Part shown: positions 23,388 through 33,692 of the stretch, piece by piece
Position numbering within the stretch: position 1 is the first letter of the stretch
Layout: every line of letters begins with the position of its first letter
Source of the DNA: Thermomucor indicae-seudaticae
Lineage: Eukaryota; Mucoromycota; Mucoromycetes; Mucorales; Lichtheimiaceae
Reading direction: 5' to 3'
Assembly: GCA_000787465.1 (NCBI GenBank)
Contig: JSYX01000006.1
Coordinates: 62,001 to 126,000, forward strand
Length of the DNA stretch: 64,000 nucleotides
Notes under the pieces: model-generated
The model's input: the letters and a program-made list of their open reading frames with translations, nothing else
Database searches by the model: none
Told to the model about the DNA's origin: nothing
Made by a program: the position numbers and the translations under genes

Positions 23388-24426
23388 ATGTCTCGTAGCT
23401 TGCATAGAATAAACTTCATGGATCGAGACCCTCAACAGGTCGCACAGCGCCAGGACCCAGCCAGAGGTTCGCACGGAGAGCTCCCAAGAGAGGAAAAAAT
23501 TGATGGTAAAAAAGAAGGCGGCATGAACTTTCTCGGCCGAAACGGTACGCTTTTCTGGCTTACATATTCAACGATCACAAAAATGTCGTCATAATGACGT
23601 TCTTCATTTGAGCTGTACCAAGTAAAGAACGGTATAAACGTTTCTAAGCAACGCTTGCTGCTAGCATCGGTAACTTCTTGACATGCAGCCTGTTCAATGA
23701 ACTCGCCAATGGTCGAACGACGGTGGATAAGGAGTTGGTGAAAAGCGCCGCTTACCTTACTCTGCCCTCGGCTGAAACGAGCCAGAGTTTGACTGGCACG
23801 TCGTTCGACTATACAAGGTTCGCTGCTGCTGCTGCTGCTGCTGAGCAAGGATACCGGTTTGTCATTACCGGAAGCGAGCCTCTTCCTCCAGCAAGTTATC
23901 CGCTGAAAATCGTTGCCGTATTCTTAGTGGACACTATCCATGCTTGCTGGCGTTTTACAAGTCGGTGTATCCCTCTGTTGCGTTCCGGTCAGTTTTTGAG
24001 CTAAATGGGACGGGCACTTTGGTCAACAACCGGATCAAGAAGATGGTGTCTATCGACTTACTCGGCCAAACGTTTACATCGGCGATGATGCGAACAGCAA
24101 TGAGGTCAGTAATTCAAGCGCGGCTTTCAAATCCGAATGGCAATGCTTACAGTGTGTGGATGGGAGAAATGCAACATGATTTTACCCACGATCTCCAGAC
24201 TGTCAATGCTGTTTTCGCCTTGGTCGTCTGGCTTCAGTTCTCTCCACACGCGTTCGAATCGTACACTCGGCTGGGATTGTCTGTACACAGGCGAACACGA
24301 TTACCGTTGAGCAAGACCAGCGTTTTGCCTGTCCATCAACTGCACTCTCCTGCTGGTTTTATGCCGATCGACATTGACAATTCCTGTGCGGTCATAACAC
24401 TTCCGCGAAAGATAGTGATCGAGTAA
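23388..24426 (+). CDS. Multi-exon gene of unknown function with poly-Ala tract
   Basis: Three exons, 23388-23544, 23649-23856 and 23928-24426, give 287 aa. ATG at 23388 (MSRSLHRINFMDRDPQQ). The first intron joins MNFLGRN to ATLAASIGNFLTCSLFNELA; the second joins AAEQGYR to GHYPCLLAFYKSVYPSVAF. Later parts read VFELNGTGTLVNNRIKKMVS, SVWMGEMQHDFTHDLQTVNA and AGFMPIDIDNSCAVITLPRK. A GCT repeat codes seven alanines near 23820. Both introns have GT..AG ends and unite three frames without a stop, which argues for a real gene. No family recognised and no signal peptide seen. Confidence 0.55.
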
Positions 24427-25329
24427 ATTGGCATCGGTAAGTTAAAACATTTCGTATATTTGCTTTCGAGACATGGTTAATCTATGCAAAACGTTTTCTT
24501 CTACTTGGTTCGTGTCAATCGTTGAAAATGTTCGACGAGAACGGTATGTATGCGCGTAAACGTATAAAAACTGCACTGGCCTAACCATTAAAAACTCTTT
24601 GCTGGACGACCGAATATCAATGGAGGTATCTTTGTCGAATGCATAAAGCTCGAAACTCAATTTTTATAGCTTCACCATCCGTCCATATTCCTCACTTTCA
24701 CTGTTTCTTTCACACGGAACGTTGTGAGGTATACGAAGCGAACTTCTTCAATGGTCACTACACCGCCTGCTTCAGCTGATGCCTGCCGCGACAGCATTTG
24801 CTCTGAGCATTGATATGCTACCGAAAAGTGGTTCGCTTGTTTCCATAAGCTCGGGCAAGGTTTCTACTCTTTCTCGGCTAGTTTCGCGTAGTGAAACAAA
24901 AACAAGACGTCAAAGGCATAATCTTTTTATGTGTTGTAAAAGCTAAAGAAGTGCACTAGCTTGATTGAATAAAGAATATTCATAAAGTATTTTTAATATC
25001 TTTTGAAAGACCAGAGAAAGTTTAGGAGTCATAATGGAAGGCTCGTGCCTAATGGCTGTTCAACGGAGATGGAGAGAGTGACAGTTGATGAGCTAAAGTG
25101 AAATCATGATCGCCGAGATGGCAAATGTGTTGCTTGCGCAAGGTACTTGTTTACGCTTATAAAGACAGAGAGTTTTCAAAGAAGAAAGGGGTTTTGAAGA
25201 AGGTGCGGGCGAGGCCGCGCGCAGAACCATGGAAAATGGTAACCACACCGACCAGAGAGCATGCATGGCGCTTGGGCCAGGTCATTTTACATTTCCTGGT
25301 ATACAAAGTGAATGCTGAATTCAACAGAA
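24427..25329. other. Intergenic, no clear gene
   Basis: About 900 bp between the unknown gene and tRNA-Tyr. AT-rich. A 72-codon minus-strand frame near 24660 lacks an ATG start. Nothing supported. Confidence 0.5.
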
Positions 25330-25413
25330 CCGGCCTTAGCTCAGTTGGTAGAGCGGGAGACTGTAGTGTAACCTGTCATCTCTAGGTCGCTAGTTCGAAT
25401 CTGGCAGGCCGGA
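25330..25413 (+). tRNA. tRNA-Tyr (GTA) with 11-nt intron
   Basis: Acceptor arms CCGGCCT (25330-25336) and AGGCCGG (25406-25412) pair fully, discriminator A. D stem GCTC/GAGC. Anticodon stem GGAGA pairs with TCTCT (one G-T). Loop CTGTAG-A with anticodon GTA at 25363-25365. The T arm GCTAG-TTCGAAT-CTGGC pairs. An 11-nt intron (25367-25377) interrupts after position 37, the canonical place for nuclear tRNA-Tyr introns. Confidence 0.95.
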
Positions 25414-25949
25414 TACTTTTTGCCTTTCGAGTGCGCAACAAATTTTTGGTGGATCGGATCATGGAGCAGCAGATTGACGGAAGTGGAGTCCCTTCTGGCT
25501 TCTCTTTTTTTCCGGTGTATCCTGTAATAGGAACTGCGATGGTGTTTCTAGAAAGTTGAGAAGTTATGCTTTGCGGCAAGTGACAGATAATTTATGCAGC
25601 CTCACAAGGTGCTTGCTCTTCTTTTCTTTGCATTGCCCATTGCGAAGGAGGCAATAGAGAACCAAGTGTTTTTTTATTGCTTTTACTTATTAGGCTTGCG
25701 CTTTATTGTCAATGTACAATTCGAGTTAACTGAAAGAGTATAATAGACGCACCGATCTGTCTGGTCCGTTATTTGGACCGGAATTTAACAGCGAGTCCTA
25801 CGTTAGCCAAAACCTTCGTAAAGTGGTGAACCTTTCTTTCTGTATTGTTTGAGCGTTTCACTCGTTCGAATAGTAAATCGAAAGTTACTTTTCCAACGGA
25901 CTGTTTGTTTTGCTCTTATATCGGCCTAATAAGACATGCCTGTCATTTG

Positions 25950-26397
25950 CAATTAGAATTACCGGAAGATATGCGACGATCAGAAGAAGACTATCCGCAT
26001 TTAACCAGCAGAGCTATGGTGTCTTCTTGCGCGAGCATGCTCTCAGGGGTGCCAAACCTAAAGGCACCATTCATAAAGGAGATATCGATATCGTTGAAGC
26101 TATCGAACAGCGATTCGACGAGTTAGACGGCGGAAACACTATTCCCGCATCCCCAGGATGTGCCGGTCTTGATGTATGGGATATTGACATATCAGGATAC
26201 ACCCAATGCCATTCGTAAGCTAGCGGATGTGCAATAAATGTTTGCATTTGTGTGTTCTGGAAACCGCTATGCTAACGCCAACAAGAGCAATAACAGACGA
26301 TAAGTTCAACATGGTAAAAATGATAATAATGTTTTCAGGAATATACGCCAGAAGAAGCTCAATTCCCCAGACAGGAAATGGAAATTTTGTTAATTGA
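25950..26397 (+). CDS. Possible small gene, unknown
   Basis: A frame reads QQSYGVFLREHALRGAKPKG, IHKGDIDIVEAIEQRFDELD and GCAGLDVWDIDISGYTQCHS. A GTAAGC donor at 26217 and a TTTTCAG acceptor at 26339 would join it to NIRQKKLNSPDRKWKFC and a TAA at about 26395. Composition looks coding, but the 5' end is not defined and no family is recognised. Confidence 0.25.
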
Positions 26398-26612
26398 CAA
26401 CAACCGGTACTGGAGCTATCAATGTCTGAAACCCAACTACAAACGAGTATTACGAAACTGGATGATAAAACGAAAACATGTTCCTGAAAAAGTCTGTAAG
26501 CAAAAAGGTATAGATTACAAAGGACGCGCGAGGGTTGAAAATGGAGAAAGTAAAAACGTAGTAATGAGGAAAATATGTGGTGCTAAACTTTTTTCTCTGG
26601 TTTTTAACTTAT

Positions 26613-27985
26613 TTACAGCTCGTCCTTGACGACCGACTTCTTGGGCTCCTCCTCCTTGGTAGCAGCAGGCTCTTCCGCCTCCACAGCTGGCGAGCTCTCT
26701 GGCTCTTCAGCGTCAAGGTCAATGGTGATTTCATCATCGTTGGTCTTCTCCTCTTCTTCCTTCTTCTTTTCTTCCTTGGCCTTTGCTTGTTCCTCATCGT
26801 AAGCCTTCTTGGCATCCTTTTCCTTTTCGGCCAGTTCAAGAGATTCCTTTCGAATACGCTCGGCTTCCGCAATGTCGTCCGTGATCAGCAGGTTGTCAAA
26901 GGAAGTGCCGGACTTCACTTGCCAGAGATCAATACCAAGGTTGGCAAAGTCATATGCGTAAATTTCGTTGTCGACCTTGTATTCCGGGTTGTCAATTTCA
27001 GGGTGGATCCAAGGACCCTTGTAGGCAGGGTTGGGAATGCGCTTCGGCTTCCAAGGACCCTGATAATCAGGGTTCGGAATACTGGATCACCGACGTTAAT
27101 CACAATTTCCAGATATAATCCATTCAACTACTTACGAAGGTGGCTCCCAATCACCATCCATATCATCGTCCCAGTCTTCAGGCTTCTTGGCCTCAGGATC
27201 AGGAATGAACTCTGGAATGTCATCCCAACCTTCAGGTTTCTTGTCCTCTGGGTCATCAATCTCTGCTTCATCCACCCAATCCTCAGGCTTCTTGGCCTCA
27301 GGGTCCTTGATCTTCTTGGGAGGCAAAAAGTCCCAGTCGTCAATCATCTGTCCAGCTGCCTTCTCCTCACCGTCGACCAAGATCTGATAGGTTTGATCAG
27401 GCTTAACGATCAGCGTGTAGGTATGGGTGTAGATGTCATTGGGCGCCGCCACGGTCTTCTTCAGGTTGTGGTTGGTGCCGTTATAGCTGAAAATGGCGTG
27501 AACCATAGCCTTGCTACCGCAAAAGTCGGGACCAAACATGATGTTGTATGGAGTTTCGCCGTTGAAGGCCTTGGGGTCAAAGTCACTGGAAAAGAGCTAA
27601 AAAGGAGGTGGGTTAGACAGAGCAAGAGCGATGTTGATTGCCGCGTTAAAAGTACCTTAATGTAGCTGCCACCGCAGTCTATCTTTTGGTCATTCTTCAC
27701 GTCGAATTGGATGACAAGGTCTTTGTCCTTGTTGCTGAATGGCTTGATGGGAGTCGACATGGCGTAGAAGCGGTAGTCCTCTGTTGTTCTCAAACCGGCG
27801 CTCTTGTCCTGATCCGCGAACCATTGACCAGCAGAGACCTCCATCTTGCCCAAGTCTTCACGGTAACTGGAAGCCGTCCAGCGATCCTTCCAGCCTTGAC
27901 CGTCCGAGAACGTCTCGTACAAGTAAACTTCAGCAGAAGCCAGGGCGGCCAAGCCGAGAATGGCGGCAATAGTAGGGATTTTCAT
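26613..27985 (-). CDS. Calreticulin (ER lectin chaperone)
   Basis: Three exons, 27656-27985, 27136-27596 and 26613-27081, give 419 aa. Signal peptide MKIPTIAAILGLAALASA, then the lectin domain (VYLYETFSDGQGWKDRWTAS, CGGSYIKLF, YNIMFGPDFCG, the Cys pair of the globular domain). The P domain has repeats of the type IxDPEAKKPEDWDD (three copies), followed by GPWKPKRIPNPAYKGPW and GPW/IHPEIDNPEY modules. The C-terminus is highly acidic and Lys/Glu-rich and ends KDEL, the ER retrieval signal. There is no transmembrane segment, which separates it from calnexin. It binds monoglucosylated N-glycans and calcium and assists glycoprotein folding. A TGACGTGG box and CCAAT boxes lie about 115-155 bp upstream, compatible with unfolded-protein-response control. 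Confidence 0.96.
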
Positions 27986-28099
27986 TGGGTGGGAGAGAGT
28001 GAAAGCACAAGGAGACAGAGAAGGTTAAAGAAGTATGGAAGAAAGACCCAATCGTCGTCCCTGGGACGCCCATTTATTACAATCTGAGACTTTTCTGAT

Positions 28100-28140
28100 T
28101 GACGTGGCAATTGGGCAATGGGCGCCTGCCGCTTATTGGC
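28100..28140 (-). promoter_or_regulatory. UPRE-like TGACGTGG and CCAAT boxes upstream of calreticulin
   Basis: TGACGTGG at 28100-28107 (plus-strand reading; minus strand CCACGTCA) is the core UPRE bound by XBP1/ATF6/Hac1-class bZIP factors. ATTGG (CCAAT on the minus strand) occurs at about 28110 and 28134. Distance to the calreticulin ATG is about 115 bp. Motif match only. Confidence 0.45.
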
Positions 28141-28181
28141 CGCAGTACAAAAATGGCAGCCCGCTCTTTCTGGAGTTTTCT

Positions 28182-28797
28182 TCATTCAGAAGGCACGAGG
28201 ATCGCTTGAAGACCAGGCTTCATGGCCTCTGGTACACTTTTGACAGGGCGTCGCTCGACGGGATCAACAAAGACATGCGTGAATCCGCCCACCACGCAGG
28301 CTTCTGGCTGGTCTCCTTCAAAGATCCCCACCCGGTAGGTAACACTGGAACGCCCTAGTTTAGTGATGCACAGACCTGCTTGCATAACACTGGGATACGA
28401 CGCTGGCGCATAAAAGTTGGCCGAGGAGGACACCACAAGGCCAATGGGCTTTGTCTTGGTCGCATCAAGTGGATCCAGGCCGCAATGCTTAATGAGATAT
28501 TCGTTCACGACAGTGTCAATGTACAGATAGTAGACTGAGTTATTAATGTGCCCGTATTGGTCATTGTCACTCCATCTTTAATAGCAGATCAATGAATAAA
28601 ACATAGAACGGAACGGCAAGAGAATAAGAGCTACTATGTCACCTGGTTTGAATTGGTAAGAAGTACTTGTAGTCGCTTCGTTTCCGATATGTAGGGTTTT
28701 TGCTGCTCGTAGAGACTGATCGTAATCCAGTTTGCGTGGACAATGTCGACCCTAAATGCCGGGAGACAAGCGACAATCGCGCATTCGCTGCTGCCAT
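28182..28797 (-). CDS. Mitochondrial hotdog-fold acyl-CoA thioesterase
   Basis: Two exons, 28643-28797 and 28182-28575, give 182 aa. ATG at 28797 starts an Arg/Ser-rich, acid-poor leader (MAAANARLSLVSRHLGSTLS ... NPTYRKRSDYKYF) typical of mitochondrial presequences. The junction rebuilds LPIQTRWSDNDQYGHINNSV, the YbgC/4-hydroxybenzoyl-CoA thioesterase motif with the catalytic Asp (WxDxDxxGHxNN). A hotdog core follows: NEYLIKHCGL, KPIGLVVSSSANFYAPASYP, CITKLGRSSVTYRVGIFEGD and GGFTHVFVDPVERRP. The family hydrolyses acyl-CoA thioesters; the chain preference cannot be told. Length fits the family plus a leader. It lies close to calreticulin (196 bp) and is transcribed in the same direction. Confidence 0.88.
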
Positions 28798-28925
28798 GAT
28801 GCTTCAAGGTATAAGAGTAACGGCACTTTGTAAGCACAATTATCGGACATTCCGTGTTAATTAAGGTTTCCGTTAGATACAGAAATGGAGGTGTACATGC
28901 AGAAAAAAAGTTATAAAGTGGTAGA

Positions 28926-31466
28926 TCAACTGTTATTCATGGAATGTTGTGATAGAGCATGCCAGACACGTCCATAAAGAGACGTTGACCTTGTTAAGCC
29001 TGCTCGACGGAGATCCAACGACGCAGGCCGCCTTTCTACAGGCGATACGGTCGTGAAATCCACTGCAGCCTTCTCACCAACGGATCCTTTCGCCGATAGA
29101 TCATCACAGGTAAGTCTGGCGACAATATTCTTGATACGTGCGAGTTCTTGCTTCAGCAACTCGTTTTGCTGCACAACTTCGAGCCATTCCAGATCCTTTG
29201 CCTTCTTCTCCTTTAACAACTCGTCCATATCTGCTTTGGTCATGACCAGTTTTTCGACTAGTGCCAGCTGACCTTCATTGACCGTTTCAAAGCGTTCTTC
29301 CAGATCCTCAAGCTCCTGCGCCATCTTTTCGTTCTGTTGCTTCAGCTCAAAGTTCTCTACTTTAAGCCGAACGAGTTCTATTCGCAGCTGCTGTTCCTCA
29401 TCCTTGGCGTCATCTTGCTGCTGCTCGGTGGCCATGGTTGCAATACTTTGACTCGTGGCATCCGAAAAGCTATCCATGACCGTGCTACTACTGCTACTGC
29501 CACTGCTCATGCTATCTGTGTCATCCAATAGTAATAGTTCATCAGCAGGAGTCTCCTTTTCTTCAGCAGCACAATGGCATTGGTAAAGCGTGCGACGTGA
29601 CGTCTTTTTCTTTCGATACCGCCTCTTCTCTAGTTCCAGGATTGTCATCTTGAGCGCATCCCGCTCGCTCTCGGCGTCTTGTTTGTCCATCTTGAGCTCC
29701 GCCAGCTCTTCCAGGAGTTGCTGGTACTTTGCGCTCATCTCTGTAAGCGCTCTCTCTGCTTGGTCCAGGGAAAACCTTTGCCGTTCATTTTTCAGGGTCT
29801 CTTGACTTGTGGTGGACGTCGACGACCAGCGTTTCTTGTTTCGTGTTGCCGCTTTCTTCGGTTTCCGCAATCGCCAAAACCGCGCCTCCTGCTGCTGCTG
29901 TTGTTGTTGTTGCTGCTCTCTCCTCTGGCCCTGCTTCTCGTACTGCTCTGCCAGAGCGTCCATTTTGCTTCGCGTGATAACGTTGGATAGAGAGCTGGCG
30001 TCGCGAATCACTTGGGCGTCGTCGTCAGCGTAGGGCTCGCAGAGCTTGCGCGATGTAACATAGTCAAGAAGGTGCTCAAATTCAGTTTCTTCCATGATTT
30101 TATCTTGGGATCGCTTGAGCATGGCAATAGCGACGCGCATAATGGTTTCGGCGGCGCCTTCGGCGAAGACAATGTCGTAGATACGTGTGACAAGGCTGAT
30201 CGGAAAAGCGTAGGCGAATAGAGTTAGAAACCATTGAGACGCATACATGGCCGCGTGGACCCCGTGGCGCTCCAGATGCTCCGCGAGCTCAGGTAGTAAT
30301 TCGCGAAGTAGATGGGAAAATTGGTATAGGCGCATCTGAAGACCTTCCATTTCCAGGGTAAACATGGAACGCATCTCGTACGTTTCCATGAGGCTAAACA
30401 TTAATAATGGATGGAGATGAATAAACCGGAAGCGTTTGTCATTATTAGTAAGATATCGTTGTTACCGAACAAAGACACAAAAGGCTTGCATTTCTGGCAT
30501 CTGTTGTGTATCTTTTCTTTTTAGTCAGGCGAATCATGTCAGTGAGCAGAGAAATGGAAGGCTTACATGCATCAAGAGCGGACCAACGAGAAACGCGAGC
30601 CCCTGGCAATAGCCCACATGGGTATCGTAAAGACTATATGCTTCAAGGATACGGCGCATGGCCAGTTGGCCTTCGCCATTTTCCTGTTTAAACATCTCGA
30701 TGCATGGAAACGTGCGCGCCAAGTCGCGTTGAATGATACGTTCATGGGGCGATCGCTCACGGCACAGTTGGTCATAGACTGTCTCCAGGTGTAAGGAAGC
30801 GGACTTGGACATGGCTTGCCAAATCAGACCGCGGAGCCTGCTTGGGATGCCATTCCGTAGTTTGACAGATAGCAAGTGTGGTGTCTTTAATGCCACCCGG
30901 TCAAAGTCCTGGATCACGGCTTCCCAGAAATTCCAATCAATCTGCTCTTCTTCTGCTGCTATTTGTTCTGAAGCAGGTAACATGTTATCCGTTACAAGTC
31001 GCTGCACTGTAGAAAAGTGTGCTCTAAGCTGATTGGACTGGATAAATATTGATTTGGGATCCTTTTCCAAGAGATGGTTTTGTCGTTCAATCTGAGCCAA
31101 GATGAAATTGGTGGAATCCTATGATATAATAAAACCTGTAAGCTGTATATATCCTCCTCAGGAAGCGCTTTCCTCTTTTTACTGTGTTACCTGGGGAGGT
31201 AGCTTTGCATTTTCTTCCTGTAACCGGCCGAAAACGTCGTCCGCCGTTGCCGCCTCGTGATCTTGTTTTGCTGCAAGTAAACGATCGCATTCTGCTGCTG
31301 TGTCACAAACGCCAGTGTCTGGTTCCTGATTGATATCATTGTCGTGGCTGCTCAAGGCTGGTATATTTGAGTCTTTTGGGGTTAACGTCTTGCCAACAGA
31401 CTGAGTGGCGTCATTCTGATTAGATAGCGCAACTGACATGCAATCGTTTTGAGCTGATTCTGGCAT
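28926..31466 (-). CDS. TBC-domain Rab GTPase-activating protein (Gyp5/EVI5-like)
   Basis: Four exons, 31191-31466, 30567-31118, 30466-30500 (a 35-nt microexon) and 28926-30393, give 776 aa. The acidic N-terminus precedes the TBC domain: NGIPSRLRGLIWQAMSKSAS, IIQRDLARTFPCIEMF (motif A with the arginine finger), GYCQGLAFLVGPLL (motif B with the glutamine finger) and LMETYEMRSMFTLEMEGLQM. After it come a poly-Gln run (about residues 385-395) and a long coiled coil of more than 200 residues (LEELAELKMDKQDAESERDA). Domain order TBC then coiled coil matches Gyp5/Gyl1 and EVI5, which act on Ypt1/Rab11-class GTPases in Golgi exit and recycling. Both fingers are present, so it should be an active GAP. 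The substrate is inference. Confidence 0.9.
29882..29925. repeat. CTG/TTG (CAG/CAA) microsatellite coding poly-Gln
   Basis: About a dozen CTG/TTG triplets on the plus strand code the poly-Gln run of the TBC protein on the minus strand. Confidence 0.85.
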
Positions 31467-31980
31467 TACAATGGGATATTGTTCTATCTGGTTTTTTTTT
31501 TAATCGTTGCTTTTTCCTTGTATCTTTACAAACAGGAAGCCGTGACTGAAGAAGATTCAATAATTGCTGGTACAAGCGAGAAATAGAAAGAAGAGGGAAA
31601 ACTAAAATATGCAAGGGGTTTTAAAGCAGACAAGAAGAGAACCTAAAAGGGGTTTAAAGAGGGAAAGGGACAAGGGGAAGCTCTGCTAAGTGATGGCTGA
31701 GACAAATACAAACAGGTGGAAACCATTACATACCAGGCAATACAACAGGCGCAGACTGGGTTACCAATTTCAGGACTCTTGCTCTCCCGGTATCAAATCC
31801 GGCGGCAGCATCTCTCCCTTTTTCACGTTTCTATTGCTCGTAAGCCTAGCAGGATCACGCCACAGTGTTTGCTTGTTGCCAGGATATCATAGTTGTTAGC
31901 GACGTCTGCGGAATTTCAAAGAACGAATAAGCTGAAAAAGTCGAGTCCTAAGTAAACTTTGTGGATAGCCTATAACTCTT
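31467..31980. other. Intergenic spacer
   Basis: About 510 bp holding the TBC gene promoter and the 3' flank of the glycosyltransferase-like gene. Purine-rich runs near 31580-31690. No gene seen. Confidence 0.6.
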
Positions 31981-33252
31981 TTACTTTTGCCTGTATTTAC
32001 CGTGAGACACCACGACCACATCCAAAAGTGGAGCCAAAAGTGATTCAACTTGCGCCATATACTCTGCATCTGATACCATACCGGGCCACGACATTTGTAT
32101 GATTCGCCACTCAAGCATATCTTGTTTGGTAAATGCGCATGGAAAAAGCGATTGGACCAGGTTTAAAGCAATGGCTGGGCTTAACTCTCCAGCACTCGTC
32201 GTCAGGTATACAATCGGATACTGTGAGTCCACACCCCGGCGGTACTCCTTGCAGATCTCTAACAGTTGCCGTCTGTCCAACAAAGAATCTGTTTTGCTGG
32301 TCACATAATCCAACAGGCGGGACGGCTGGATCGGCATGGTCGCAGCGACCGCATGATCGATTAGAATGTCGCTAAGAAGCTCCATCGTCACCTGATCCTT
32401 TGCGCTGTCCATCAGCGATAACGCCGTGACGCTATCGACATGAACAGCCATAAATGATCTGTCCAATGTCTCGATAATGGTGGCTGCAGTTTGGTTCAGG
32501 GCCGGCATCAAATCAGGCACAGCCAAGATACGTGTCGTCAGCGCTTGATAAAGAACTTGCTGCTCCTCTTCGGCCATCATCTCTTTACGAAACAAATTCG
32601 GAGACAGTGCCCCGCACTGCACCCATCTTCTGTTTCCCAGACGCACCTGGAAATCGGCCAAAGTGGTGATATACCGGCCGGTAAACAGCCACTGTATGAG
32701 TGAGGTGGCAGTCATCGTCATCTGTTTTGAGTTGCCCGGATCGACATATACTTTCTCATAACTTGCTTCGTCAGCGACCTGCTCTCGTACCTGAATGCCG
32801 AAATCCTGCTCAAGTATATCCAAATTGTAGAGCTCGGACCATGAGAGAGGAATGCAGTTGACGTCGAGGGTACACGGTTTCGTAGCATGCATCTTGGCTA
32901 GCTCACGAACAGAAGCTCGCTCCAGAGGCGGCTCTTCGAGCCGTAAGCGCGGCACGATCAGAGTACGGTTCGTCGCATGAGCAATCCGAATTGCGCTGCG
33001 TAATGCGTCATGCTGGTCAAAAAAGGTCCTGCGCACAAGACGTGTTAGACACGCACGCAAACGAACTTTTCATTTGGAGACATCATACCCGAAAGGAAAG
33101 TAAGACAGGAATTTCTCAGACGACTCTGTGTGTTTCAGAGGTACTGGATGACGATGCTGATATTGCGATAGTTTCAGGGAATAAAGGCCAAAGCAGCCCA
33201 GTAATACTAAGATTATGAGAATCACAAAAGGACGATAAAAGCGCCGTGTCAT
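31981..33252 (-). CDS. O-fucosyltransferase-like type II membrane protein
   Basis: Two exons, 33089-33252 and 31981-33028, give 403 aa. ATG at 33252: a short basic cytoplasmic tail MTRRFYRP, then a single membrane anchor (FVILIILVLLGCFGLYSL), the type II topology of Golgi glycosyltransferases. The junction rebuilds EKFLSYFPFGTFFDQHDALR followed by SAIRIAHATNRTLIVPRLRL, the N-terminal sugar-nucleotide signature of the O-fucosyltransferase-like superfamily (xLxYxPxGxxxxQxxAL..A..LA...NRTLIVP). Then PLSWSELYNLD and a C-terminal half ending VVVVSHGKYRQK. Acceptor and donor are unknown. Fungal members are often annotated as CigA-like. The canonical GxxNQ is altered here to GTFFDQ, so catalytic activity is not assured. 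Confidence 0.7.
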
Positions 33253-33692
33253 GATTGTTAAAGACAAGAAATAAAGGAAGAAGAAAGGAAGCTGCAGTAA
33301 AACTGCAGTTCAAACGCAAGTGTTCATTATGCATTGTCAACGTACCTGACTGTAAGGGGCCTGCAGAAAGAAAGGACGGCTCCTGAAAAGAGTCAAATTT
33401 GCCTCTTGCTCTGTTTTCTTGTTCCAAAGGCCTATACTTCTAACTAACTTCTTTCGCTCTTGTCCGCATCTCCTCCGGGCTAGCAGGCTGACCTGATTTC
33501 AACCAAAGCATACACCTTCCCAAGATATACCTTTTCACGCAGCATGTATTGCCATAGACGTACAGGAAAACATAGTTAAGGGAGTCTATAGATATATAGG
33601 CAAAAATGGATAAAACTATACAAAAAACTGTGGAAACGGGGGAATATTTACTGTACAGGGAAAGGGTTTCCTTTTAGCCACTTTTGATGCAT
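33253..33692. other. Intergenic spacer
   Basis: About 440 bp: promoter of the glycosyltransferase-like gene and 3' flank of glutamine synthetase. No gene seen. Confidence 0.6.

Noticed and set aside
25382..25579. 65-codon minus-strand frame ending RPARFELAT
   Set aside because: The PARFELAT tail is the antisense translation of the T arm of a tRNA, a well-known annotation artefact; it overlaps tRNA-Tyr.
26577..27665. 362-codon plus-strand open frame, very hydrophobic
   Set aside because: Antisense shadow of the acidic and Lys/Glu-rich part of calreticulin, which reads as Leu/Phe on the other strand, and it runs over both introns.
28105..28140. Complete ERSE (CCAAT-N9-CCACG) upstream of calreticulin
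   Set aside because: CCAAT and CCACG are present but the required nine-base spacing is not; only the UPRE-like core is claimed.
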